46,125 nt of DNA from Chitinophagaceae bacterium. GTDB taxonomy: Bacteria; Bacteroidota; Bacteroidia; Chitinophagales; Chitinophagaceae. Every line of letters begins with the position of its first letter. Within the stretch, counting starts at the first letter, position 1. This document shows, one piece after another, positions 24,011 through 31,754 of the stretch. The notes beneath the pieces were generated by a model. That model made no database searches. It was not told where the DNA came from and saw nothing but the letters and a program-made list of their open reading frames with translations. The stretch covers positions 1-46,125 of the forward strand of contig CANGTM010000007.1 of the NCBI GenBank assembly GCA_947456825.1, in the 5' to 3' direction. The position numbers and the translations under genes are program-made.

Positions 24011-25309
24011 TTATTGCTGCATCTCTTCTCGCAGTTCATCACTGATGCTTACGAGTACTTTATCGATCCGATAACCATCCATGTCCATGATCTCGATGGT
24101 AAATCCTTTCCAACTTAATTTATCGGCTACTTTTGGAATACGCTCCAGACGGTGTAAGATAAAGCCGGCCATGGTATCGAAGTCTTGCTCCCCCTCGTTC
24201 ATCCACTCGGTCTTTTCAAATCGGGTCAAGAAATCATAAAACGGTATCTGCGCATCCACCAAAAAGCTTCCATCCTCTCGCTCGGTAATGGCATAGTCGG
24301 GTACATCCTCTTGCGGGATCTCTCCCACGATGGCCTCGAGAATATCATTGAGCGTAAGCATCCCTAAAATACTGCCGTACTCATCTACTATGAATGCGGA
24401 CTGGTTCTTGGAGGCTTTGAATCGTTCCAATACTTGGTAGGCCGAGAGGTTCTCAGGAATAAATAAAGCGGGCTGCATGATCTCCCCAAAGGGTTGTTGA
24501 TCGGGGCTTACATAAAGGTCCTTGATGGAGACCACACCCAAGATCGAATCGATAGATCCGCTGCAGATGGGATAGGCCGAATGCGGCTCTTGTAAGATCT
24601 TCTCTTTGATCTTTTCTTCGTTATCGTTCTTGTCGAACCAGATTATATCGCTACGGTGGGTCATGAGCGAAGTGATGTTGCGGTCGCTCAGATGGAACAC
24701 CCTTTCTATGATGTCTTGCTCGGCCTCCTCGATGGTGCCTGCCTCGGTACCCTCGGTAATCAGGGTTTTGATCTCCTCTTCGGTAATGGCGTCTTCTTTG
24801 GTCTTACGAATGTTGAAGAGGCGAAAAAAAATATCGCTACTGCGGTTGAGTAGCCATACGATAGGGTGGGTCAGTCGTGCGAAGGACTGCATGGGGCCGG
24901 CCACGGCTTTGGCGATCTTTTCAGATCGCAGCAAGCCAACTCGTTTAGGGATCAACTCGCCAAAAATGATGGACAAGAAAGTTATGACAACCACAATGAG
25001 TACGGTAGAGAGGGTCTCGGCCGCTTCTGCGGGTACTCCCAACTGTTCAACGTAAGGGAGCAGGTCTTTTCCGAATCGTTCACCCGAATACACCCCGGTA
25101 ACGATCGAGATCAGGGTAATGCCTATTTGCACGGCCGATAAAAAACGTTCGGGATGCTGAGAGAGTTTGAGCGCTAGTTGTGCCTTTTTATCTCCTTTGT
25201 CTGAAAGGCTCTCTAGTCGGCCTTTTCGGGCGGACACCAGTGCGATCTCGGACATTGAAAAAAGGCCATTCAAAAAAATGAGGGCCCCCAATATAAAAAA
25301 ATCCATCAA
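24011..25309 (-). CDS. CNNM/CorC-family membrane protein (DUF21-CBS-CorC)
   Basis: 432 residues. The N-terminal DUF21 membrane domain has about three or four helices (motifs NGLFSMSEIALVSARK, FGELIPKRVGL). Two CBS domains follow (HRSDIIWFD to VVSIKDLYV; ESAYQ-like region to LTLNDILEAIVGEIPQED), and then a CorC/HlyC transporter-associated domain ending at REEMQQ. The family includes Mg2+/Co2+ exporters; the older label hemolysin is misleading. Its ATG overlaps the PAP2 stop by 4 bases (ATGA), so the two are coupled. Confidence 0.92.
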   Translation of the reverse strand: MMDFFILGALIFLNGLFSMSEIALVSARKGRLESLSDKGDKKAQLALKLSQHPERFLSAVQIGITLISIVTGVYSGERFGKDLLPYVEQLGVPAEAAETLSTVLIVVVITFLSIIFGELIPKRVGLLRSEKIAKAVAGPMQSFARLTHPIVWLLNRSSDIFFRLFNIRKTKEDAITEEEIKTLITEGTEAGTIEEAEQDIIERVFHLSDRNITSLMTHRSDIIWFDKNDNEEKIKEKILQEPHSAYPICSGSIDSILGVVSIKDLYVSPDQQPFGEIMQPALFIPENLSAYQVLERFKASKNQSAFIVDEYGSILGMLTLNDILEAIVGEIPQEDVPDYAITEREDGSFLVDAQIPFYDFLTRFEKTEWMNEGEQDFDTMAGFILHRLERIPKVADKLSWKGFTIEIMDMDGYRIDKVLVSISDELREEMQQ

Positions 25310-25923
25310 CGAGAAGGAGTTGTTACTGATTCGAAGATACGTAATTGATATCTTTTGTTAAATGCATAACCAATAACCCCGCCAAGGAGTATGCCTGTAA
25401 GGGCTCCGGCCAGCACATCGGAAGGGTAGTGAACTCCCACATAGATCTGCGCCCAACCTATGCTAAATGCCCATAGAAAGAATAGCCAACGCCAGTTACC
25501 GACCAATGAGCCGATCGTTAAAAAAGCGAACATGGCCATGGCAAAGTGGTTGGCAGCGTGATTAGAGATAAAACTATAGCCGGTTCCGCAGTTGGGAACC
25601 CGTAATACCAGCAACTCCATCATGTCAGGGTCGTTGCAAGGCCTGAGGCGTTGTACGGTCTGCTTGATCAGTTTATTGCCAATAGTATCCATCAAACTGA
25701 CGGTCATCACGAAATAAGCGATCCACCAACCCGCTTTTTTGCCAAAGTTTCGCACCATGAACAAAAGCAAGAACAAGTAAAGGGGTGTCCAGAACTCAGG
25801 TGTTCTCCAAAGGGGAAAAAGGCCGTCGAACCCGCTCCAGGAGAGTTGACGGTTGATGAGTTGAAAGACGCGGCGGTCGGTCTGTTCAAGTAGTTGCAGA
25901 AATTGTTGCCAGCTGTCGAGCAC
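25306..25923 (-). CDS. PAP2-family membrane phosphatase
   Basis: 205 residues with about five helices. The three PAP2 motifs are KQTVQRLRP, GYSFISNHAANHF (SNH instead of the common PSGH) and YVGVHYPSDVLAG, holding the acid phosphatase active site at the membrane. Likely substrates are undecaprenyl diphosphate or phosphatidic/phosphatidylglycerol phosphates. The start is GTG 25923, four bases after a perfect -7 box. No other start codon precedes the conserved LLEQTDRRVFQLIN region, so the mRNA is probably leaderless. The last four bases overlap the CorC-like gene. Confidence 0.9.
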   Translation of the reverse strand: MLDSWQQFLQLLEQTDRRVFQLINRQLSWSGFDGLFPLWRTPEFWTPLYLFLLLFMVRNFGKKAGWWIAYFVMTVSLMDTIGNKLIKQTVQRLRPCNDPDMMELLVLRVPNCGTGYSFISNHAANHFAMAMFAFLTIGSLVGNWRWLFFLWAFSIGWAQIYVGVHYPSDVLAGALTGILLGGVIGYAFNKRYQLRIFESVTTPSR

Positions 25924-25927
25924 CCTG

Positions 25928-25935
25928 CAAAGGTA
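25928..25935 (-). promoter_or_regulatory. -7 box of the PAP2-CorC operon
   Basis: TACCTTTG on the minus strand, an exact TAnnTTTG, only 4 bases before the GTG start. Confidence 0.6.
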
Positions 25936-25963
25936 CTAAAGCTATCACTTGTAGTGAATGTCG

Positions 25964-25971
25964 TTATTTTG
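25964..25971 (+). promoter_or_regulatory. Candidate -7 box of the LtaS-like gene
   Basis: TTATTTTG, one mismatch from TAnnTTTG, 14 bases before the ATG at 25986. It also shows why the GTG at 25971 in the track is not the start, as it overlaps the box. Confidence 0.4.
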
Positions 25972-25985
25972 TGGTACTATCCATT

Positions 25986-27962
25986 ATGCTAACGCAATTG
26001 CGCATATCCAAGACCTTGCTCTGGGTGCTAAACCTTTTGCTGATCTTTTTATTGCTCTTTAGTTTATTTCGGTTGTTTATTTTTTTACAGTTTCGTCCGG
26101 CCGGATTGTCGGTGTCTGATATTACCTCGGCCTTTTTATTGGGCTTTCGCTATGACCTTCGATGGATTGCCGTGATCTTGTTACCCGTGGTACTGATCAG
26201 CATCAATCCGGTCTGGTCGCCCTTCTACTCGGGTATCAACAAAAAGATCTGGACTTGGTATTTGGCCTTGATCACCTTTGTGCTTTTTTTCTTTTTTGCT
26301 GCCGGCTATGGCAGTTTTTCTTACAATCAAACTCCCCTGGATGCCGGTGCCATGAACTTTGCCGAAGATTTTACCATTTCGGTAAGAATGATCTGGCAAA
26401 CCTATCCGCTGGTCTGGATGCTACTGGGGCTAGGAGTGGCTGTTTTGATCTTTCGCTGGATGTATAGGCGTAGTCACTGGCAAGTGATCAGTGCCACAGA
26501 CGGACAGGGTATTCCTCACCGGCCTGGGCACTTTCTGGTGGCGTTACTCTGTGTCTTGGTTTGCATACACGGATCTTTTTCTTTTCGGCCGCTGAGCAGA
26601 ACCGATAGTTTTCGTTTTTCCAAGGTCTTTCTGAGCTATCTGGCCATCAACCCAATTCAGAATTTTGCGGCTACCCTAGGACTGCGAAAGCCCGCTTATA
26701 ACGAAGATCGCGCCCGCGCCCTTTTTCCTGTCATCAAAAAATGGATGGGCTTTTCTACTTCGGCCGATCTTGATTTTAAGCGAACGGTTGGTCCTCGTAG
26801 CACATCGTTCGAAAGCCGTCCCAACATAGTATTGGTGCAGTGCGAGTCGTTCAGTATGTATAAGAGCTCTATGAGCGGTAATCCGCTCAACACGACCCCT
26901 TTCTTTGATTCGCTTTGTAGGCAAGGTGTTTTTTTCGATCGCTGTTTTGCTCCTACATTTTCTACGGCTCGTGCGTTATTTGCCATCATAACCGGTATTC
27001 CCGATGCCCAGTTCTTTAAATTTTCTAGCCGCAATCCCTTGGCGCTCGATCAATACACCTTACTGAGCGGGCTGGATGATTACGAGAAGCACTATTTTTT
27101 AGGGGGCGATGCGGGGTTCAACAATTTTGAGGGGATCCTGCGCAACATTCCAGGACTCCAAATGCATACCGGAAAAGATTTTACGGCCCCTCCCATCAAC
27201 GTATGGGGCGTTAGCGATAAAGATCTTTTTGCAGCGGCCGACCAGCGCCTGGGTCAAACCACTGCTCCCTTCTTCGCCTATATACAAACGGCAGGCAACC
27301 ACCGCCCTTTTCAACGTTCCATCTCTCCGAACGATACCGATTTTAAACGTGATACACTCAGTATCGATTCACTCAAAAAGTATGGTTTCGAATCGGTTGA
27401 TGAATACAATGCGTTTCGGTACTCCGATTACTGTATTCGCTCGTTCATAGGTGCGGCAGCACGACAGCCCTATTTTAACAATACTATTTTTGTTTTTATA
27501 GGCGATCATGGTGTGGCCGGAAATGCACAAGCCGTATATCCTTCTGTGTGGACCGAGCAACGCTTGACCGATCTGCATGTGCCGTTGTTGTTCTATGCTC
27601 CGGGTTTGTTAGCACCTCAGCGACGAAGTGAGGTGGTTTCACAGATAGATGTACTACCTACTATAGCGGGTCTCTTGCATCGATCTTATCAAAACAGAAC
27701 GTTGGGTAGGGATTTGCTCGATCCAAGTCGTAGAGAACATTTTGCATTTGTAACGAATGCTACCGACAAGATTGGCGTCATCACCGATGATTTTTATCTG
27801 GTGCGTCAGCTCAATTCGGGCGAGGAGCAACTGCATGCGCTCTCTGCTGCCACCGATACGCTTTCGTCGACGCAGCGGCGCAACATGCAGCGATCGCTCG
27901 CAGAGCTGGCCACGGCATTCTTTGAGACCTCTCGCTATTTGATCTTGAACAATAAAAAATGA
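25986..27962 (+). CDS. LTA synthase-like sulfatase-fold membrane enzyme
   Basis: About 658 residues from ATG 25986. The N-terminal ~230 residues hold about five transmembrane helices; the rest is a periplasmic alkaline-phosphatase-fold domain. LtaS-type active-site positions are present: Glu in VQCESFSMY, the nucleophile Thr in FSTARALFAI, and the metal-binding pair in FIGDHGVAG. In Gram-positive bacteria such enzymes polymerise glycerol phosphate; in Bacteroidota they are likely to transfer phosphoglycerol or phosphoethanolamine to a glycan or lipid. The acceptor is unknown. It is divergent from PAP2, and its stop abuts the stop of the convergent methyltransferase gene. Confidence 0.88.
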   Translation: MLTQLRISKTLLWVLNLLLIFLLLFSLFRLFIFLQFRPAGLSVSDITSAFLLGFRYDLRWIAVILLPVVLISINPVWSPFYSGINKKIWTWYLALITFVLFFFFAAGYGSFSYNQTPLDAGAMNFAEDFTISVRMIWQTYPLVWMLLGLGVAVLIFRWMYRRSHWQVISATDGQGIPHRPGHFLVALLCVLVCIHGSFSFRPLSRTDSFRFSKVFLSYLAINPIQNFAATLGLRKPAYNEDRARALFPVIKKWMGFSTSADLDFKRTVGPRSTSFESRPNIVLVQCESFSMYKSSMSGNPLNTTPFFDSLCRQGVFFDRCFAPTFSTARALFAIITGIPDAQFFKFSSRNPLALDQYTLLSGLDDYEKHYFLGGDAGFNNFEGILRNIPGLQMHTGKDFTAPPINVWGVSDKDLFAAADQRLGQTTAPFFAYIQTAGNHRPFQRSISPNDTDFKRDTLSIDSLKKYGFESVDEYNAFRYSDYCIRSFIGAAARQPYFNNTIFVFIGDHGVAGNAQAVYPSVWTEQRLTDLHVPLLFYAPGLLAPQRRSEVVSQIDVLPTIAGLLHRSYQNRTLGRDLLDPSRREHFAFVTNATDKIGVITDDFYLVRQLNSGEEQLHALSAATDTLSSTQRRNMQRSLAELATAFFETSRYLILNNKK

Positions 27963-28706
27963 TCAGTGTTCCCTTTTGGCCATTACGATCAGGCGGGGAG
28001 ATCGCCTTTCATCGAAGGGTTGCAGTTGGTAATCGCCCTTGAGCTCAAGTATCGTCAGGCCCTCTTTTTGCAACAGCATTTGCAGCTCGGCGGCACTAAA
28101 CTTGCAGACCTTTTCCGTAAAAGTAAGCGGTGCCGGTAATTGCCGGTCGGTCACCGTTATCTTTTTGTACAAGTAGCGGGCATCTTCATAACGCTCGATG
28201 AGAAAATCTGTTTCTTTTATTGTTTTTTCTTCGCGGGCGATCAGTTGCTGCGATGCGTAATCGCTATTGATATAATCCATTACCAGTACACCGTCTTTTT
28301 TGAGTGCGGTGACCATGGTACGCATGGCCAGCTCGTTTTGATGCAGCTGGTCGAAATAGCCAAAACTGGTAAAAAAGTTAAAGACATAGTCGAAACAGCG
28401 GCTGCATAAGATCTTGCGCATATCGTGCACCTCAAAATGGAGTTGTGGTGTTTCGTATCGTTTGGCATACCGAATATTCTCTGGTGCTACATCCACACCG
28501 GTCACCTCGTATCCCAAAGCGGCCAGTGTACGGCTATGACGACCACGACCACAAGCCATATCGAGCATAGTGGATCCGGGGGCAGGCTGCAAGTAGCCAA
28601 TAAGCCGTTCAATAAAGGCCTTGGCCTCTTTGTCGTCTCTGTGCGCGTATAACTGGTGATAATAGGGAGAATTGAACCAATTGGTAAACCATGCTTTTCG
28701 AGCCAT
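27963..28706 (-). CDS. Class I SAM-dependent methyltransferase
   Basis: 247 residues. Motif I is MLDMACGRGRHSRTLAALGYEVTGVD, with the SAM ribose-binding Asp at its end; VFNFFTSFGYF corresponds to motif IV. The C-terminal half has an antiparallel sheet and ends SPRLIVMAKREH. The substrate cannot be told. The track start (TTG 28712) lies inside the -7 box, so ATG 28706 (MARKAWFTNWFNSPYYHQLY) is used; it is only 3 bases from the box, implying a leaderless mRNA. Confidence 0.88.
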   Translation of the reverse strand: MARKAWFTNWFNSPYYHQLYAHRDDKEAKAFIERLIGYLQPAPGSTMLDMACGRGRHSRTLAALGYEVTGVDVAPENIRYAKRYETPQLHFEVHDMRKILCSRCFDYVFNFFTSFGYFDQLHQNELAMRTMVTALKKDGVLVMDYINSDYASQQLIAREEKTIKETDFLIERYEDARYLYKKITVTDRQLPAPLTFTEKVCKFSAAELQMLLQKEGLTILELKGDYQLQPFDERRSPRLIVMAKREH

Positions 28707-28709
28707 AGG

Positions 28710-28717
28710 CAAAGGTA
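28710..28717 (-). promoter_or_regulatory. -7 box of the methyltransferase gene
   Basis: TACCTTTG on the minus strand, an exact TAnnTTTG, 3 bases before the ATG. Confidence 0.55.
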
Positions 28718-28759
28718 AGCCTAAGCGAAGATCTGTTCCGTCAATAACAGGTCATTGCG

Positions 28760-28767
28760 TATTTTTG
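28760..28767 (+). promoter_or_regulatory. -7 box of the phosphomutase gene
   Basis: TATTTTTG, an exact TAnnTTTG, 18 bases before the ATG at 28786. Confidence 0.55.
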
Positions 28768-28785
28768 CAGCGCTAAAACCTTCCT

Positions 28786-30162
28786 ATGGCATTAATCAAG
28801 AGTATCTCCGGAATTAGAGGCACCATTGGCCATCGGCCCGGAGAAAATCTTACTCCCATCGATATCGTAAAGTTTACGGCAGCATTTGGTACCCTTGTAA
28901 AGAACAATAAAGAGGGTGTCAAGATGGTCGTAGGTCGCGACGGTCGAATCAGTGGCCCCATGGTACAACAATTGGTAGTGCAAACGTTGGTGGGATTGGG
29001 AATCGATGTTATCGATCTTGGACTTAGTACCACTCCCACGGTAGAGATGGCCGTGACCGCTGCACAGGCAGCCGGAGGCATCATCATTACAGCCAGCCAT
29101 AACCCCCGCGAATGGAATGCGCTTAAGCTGCTGAACGGGAAGGGAGAATTTATAGATGCTTCGGTAGGCGCCCAGGTACTCTCACTGGCCGAAAAGGAAG
29201 AATTCAGTTTTGCCACCGTCGAAAAGTTAGGCACTGTTACGGCGGCAGACTATATGGACTATCATCTCGATGCCATTTTGGAATATCCACTGGTCGATGC
29301 CTCGCTCATTGCCACCAAGAAGTTTAAGGTGGTGGTCGATGCCATAAATTCCACCGGAGCGATATACGTGCCTGCTCTGTTGCGCAAGTTGGGGGTTACC
29401 GATGTGGTCGTGCTTAATGAAACCGTCAATGGTCGATTTGCCCACTCACCCGAGCCGCTGCCGGAGAACCTACAGGAGCTTTGTCACGAGGTGGTCAGGC
29501 AGGGAGCCGATCTGGGCATAGCCGTGGACCCCGATGTTGACCGTCTCTGTTTTGTGAGTGAAGATGGTTCGTTATTTGGCGAAGAATATACTTTGGTGGC
29601 CGTGGCCGATTACATGCTTTCCAAAAAGGCAGGCTACGCGGTCAGCAATATGAGCAGCACTAAATCGCTCAAAGAACTTGCGCTGGCCAGCGGAGGACAG
29701 TATGCCTCGGCAGCTGTGGGCGAGGTCAATGTCGTGGCCAAAATGAAACAAGTAAATGCTGTAATAGGCGGAGAGGGGAACGGGGGCATTATCGTGCCGG
29801 ACTTTCACTACGGACGCGATGCCCTTATCGGTATCGGTCTTTTTTTGACGCATCTGGCTCTTTCGGGCAAAAAGATGAGTGCACTTCGAAAGCGTTATCC
29901 CGATTACTTTATTTCAAAGAATAAGATCGAGCTGCAACCGGGAACCGACCTGGCTTCTATTTTTTCGGCCATTCAAAAAAAATATGCGCACCATCCCCTG
30001 AATACCGATGATGGGCTCAAGATCGAGTTCGACAACGATTGGGTTCACTTGCGCAGCTCTAATACCGAACCCATCGTGCGTATCTATGCCGAGAGCGATC
30101 TTGAGTCGAAAGCTTCGCATATGGCGCAACAGCTGATGCGCGATATCAAGGAATTTTCATAG
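28786..30162 (+). CDS. glmM: Phosphoglucosamine mutase / alpha-phosphohexomutase
   Basis: 458 residues. The four-domain phosphohexomutase signature is complete: phosphoserine loop TASHNPREWNALK, metal loop DPDVDRLCF, sugar-binding loop GEGNGGIIVPD and phosphate-binding loop RSSNTEPIVRIY. It most likely converts glucosamine 6-phosphate to glucosamine 1-phosphate for UDP-GlcNAc, cell-wall and LPS synthesis. The GEGNGG form (rather than GEQSG) resembles the archaeal-like branch common in Bacteroidota, so specificity for another hexose phosphate cannot be excluded. Followed 28 bases later by a cysteine desulfurase gene. Confidence 0.9.
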   Translation: MALIKSISGIRGTIGHRPGENLTPIDIVKFTAAFGTLVKNNKEGVKMVVGRDGRISGPMVQQLVVQTLVGLGIDVIDLGLSTTPTVEMAVTAAQAAGGIIITASHNPREWNALKLLNGKGEFIDASVGAQVLSLAEKEEFSFATVEKLGTVTAADYMDYHLDAILEYPLVDASLIATKKFKVVVDAINSTGAIYVPALLRKLGVTDVVVLNETVNGRFAHSPEPLPENLQELCHEVVRQGADLGIAVDPDVDRLCFVSEDGSLFGEEYTLVAVADYMLSKKAGYAVSNMSSTKSLKELALASGGQYASAAVGEVNVVAKMKQVNAVIGGEGNGGIIVPDFHYGRDALIGIGLFLTHLALSGKKMSALRKRYPDYFISKNKIELQPGTDLASIFSAIQKKYAHHPLNTDDGLKIEFDNDWVHLRSSNTEPIVRIYAESDLESKASHMAQQLMRDIKEFS

Positions 30163-30174
30163 ATACTTATCTAG

Positions 30175-30182
30175 TAACTTTA
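30175..30182 (+). promoter_or_regulatory. Candidate -7 box of the cysteine desulfurase gene
   Basis: TAACTTTA, one mismatch from TAnnTTTG, 8 bases before the ATG at 30191; co-transcription from the phosphomutase promoter is equally plausible. Confidence 0.3.
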
Positions 30183-30190
30183 ACTCGCCC

Positions 30191-31315
30191 ATGAACAGGA
30201 TTTACCTTGATAATGCAGCTACGACCCCGCTCGATCCGCAGGTGATGGAGGCCATGCTGCCTTATCTGTCGACTCATTTTGGAAATCCCTCCTCGATCTA
30301 CTCGTATGGACGAGAGACGCGGCTGGCGGTAGAAAATGCGCGCAAGACAGTAGCCCGTCTTGTAAAGGCAAGTCCCGGAGAAATTTTTTTTACCAGCGGG
30401 GGTACCGAAAGTGATAACATGGCGCTGGTGGCCGCTGTCGAGGACCTGGGTTGTCGCCATATCATAACGTCCTCCATAGAGCATCATGCGGTCGTTCATA
30501 CGGTAGAAAACTTGCAAAAAAAGCACCAGCTGCAACTCAGCTATGTGTCTGTGCTGCCCGATGGCCATATTGATCTAGATCACCTTCAGGCGTTGGTGGC
30601 TGGTTCTTCTGCGCGGGCACTAGTTAGTTTGATGCATGCCAATAACGAGATCGGTAACCTGCTCGATATCGAGAAGGTGGGAGCTATCTGTAAAGCACAT
30701 GGCGCCATCTTTCATTCAGATACGGTACAAACCCTGGGGCATTATCCGCTCGATTTTAGTAAAAAGTGGATCCACTTTGCTACCGGGGCCAGCCATAAAT
30801 TTCATGGACCAAAGGGTGTGGGACTCCTCTATGTATCGGACGAGGTAACCATTCGACCCATGATCCACGGGGGAGGACAAGAAAGAAACATGCGGGCGGG
30901 TACCGAAAATATCTATGGTATCGTAGGCTTTGCCAAAGCATTGGAGCTGGCCGATGAGCACGGAGAAAAAGATCGGTCACATATTTTATCACTCAAATAT
31001 TACTTGGCCGAGCGCTTACAGCAACAAATTCCCGGTCTGCTCTTCAATGGAGACTGGAAGGGAGAGAGCCTTTATACGGTGTTGAACGTCTCTTTTCCTC
31101 GCAACGAAAAAACAGAGATGTTGCTAATGGCCCTCGATATGCAAGGTATTTGTGTGTCGGGCGGAAGCGCTTGCAGCAGCGGCGCCGATGTGGGCAGTCA
31201 TGTAATTCGAGCGCTGCGCACAACGCCAAGTGTTCCCATTCGGTTTTCTTTTTCTAAGTACAATACTAAAGAGCAACTCGACCAGGTGCTTCAGGTACTG
31301 GCGCAGTTAGTATAA
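30191..31315 (+). CDS. Cysteine desulfurase (NifS/IscS type)
   Basis: 374 residues. A PLP enzyme that removes sulfur from cysteine as a persulfide for Fe-S clusters or tRNA thiolation. Hallmarks: YLDNAATTPLDP at the N-terminus, SGGTESDNMAL, SSIEHHAV, the PLP Lys in GASHKFHGPKGVGLLY and the persulfide Cys in SGGSACSSGA. The Cys loop shape fits the IscS/NifS class and not SufS. No iscU or other Fe-S assembly genes are adjacent, so its acceptor is unknown; an aconitase gene (an Fe-S enzyme) lies 0.4 kb downstream. Confidence 0.93.
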   Translation: MNRIYLDNAATTPLDPQVMEAMLPYLSTHFGNPSSIYSYGRETRLAVENARKTVARLVKASPGEIFFTSGGTESDNMALVAAVEDLGCRHIITSSIEHHAVVHTVENLQKKHQLQLSYVSVLPDGHIDLDHLQALVAGSSARALVSLMHANNEIGNLLDIEKVGAICKAHGAIFHSDTVQTLGHYPLDFSKKWIHFATGASHKFHGPKGVGLLYVSDEVTIRPMIHGGGQERNMRAGTENIYGIVGFAKALELADEHGEKDRSHILSLKYYLAERLQQQIPGLLFNGDWKGESLYTVLNVSFPRNEKTEMLLMALDMQGICVSGGSACSSGADVGSHVIRALRTTPSVPIRFSFSKYNTKEQLDQVLQVLAQLV

Positions 31316-31419
31316 CCATCTTTTTCGCAAGCGATTCAAAGCAAAGATGTCGTCGGTTTCACGCGACGAGAGGTCACCATTTTTAGGGGTAAGTTCGGCT
31401 CGATACTTCGGCAACGCGG

Positions 31420-31641
31420 TCAGAGGTGATGCCAGGGATTTCTTCTACTAAGCTTTATATAGTGACTTAAGTTGCGCCAAAAGGCTAAGATCAGGTAAAC
31501 GATAACGGGGGAGCCCAGGGTCAGTACTGAGGTATACATAAAATACTGCCGGATTCTGCTGGGAGCGATCCCCATGCGGGCACCTATGGCGGAGCAAACC
31601 CCAAAGGCATTCCACTCCACGAAAAATTTTAACTTATTCAT
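31420..31641 (-). CDS. PspC-domain small membrane protein
   Basis: 73 residues. The PspC core is visible: [25 protein letters not shown] followed by a single hydrophobic helix (TLGSPVIVYLILAFW) and a basic end. Such proteins sit in the inner membrane and are linked to envelope stress in other bacteria; the Bacteroidota mini-forms are uncharacterised. It has its own candidate promoter. Its stop is followed by 104 bases with a possible coding remnant (see findings). Confidence 0.8.
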   Translation of the reverse strand: MNKLKFFVEWNAFGVCSAIGARMGIAPSRIRQYFMYTSVLTLGSPVIVYLILAFWRNLSHYIKLSRRNPWHHL

Positions 31642-31656
31642 AGCACTAGGCTCCCG

Positions 31657-31664
31657 CTAAGTTA
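31657..31664 (-). promoter_or_regulatory. Candidate -7 box of the PspC gene
   Basis: TAACTTAG on the minus strand, one mismatch from TAnnTTTG, 15 bases before the ATG, with a TTG about 20 bases upstream. Confidence 0.35.
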
Positions 31665-31678
31665 GTGGAATCGGCATT

Positions 31679-31708
31679 TTTGAACAAGCTTCTTCTTTCG
31701 TAAATTTG
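31679..31708 (+). promoter_or_regulatory. Promoter of the aconitase gene
   Basis: TTTG (31679-31682), an 18-base spacer and TAAATTTG (31701-31708), one of the clearest -33/-7 pairs in the window. The leader would be about 40 bases, among the longest here. Confidence 0.65.
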
Positions 31709-31754
31709 CCGCGCAGCAAACATCCCTTTTTTTACTTTTTAATATCCAACAGTT

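Noticed and set aside
24011-25309. Hemolysin
   Set aside because: DUF21-CBS-CorC architecture indicates a metal-transport-related membrane protein; the hemolysin name is historical.
31357-31372. TTTCACGCGACGAGAG as a degenerate parS
   Set aside because: Matches only half of the palindrome, lies in the PspC-cysteine desulfurase spacer and is far from parAB; probably chance.
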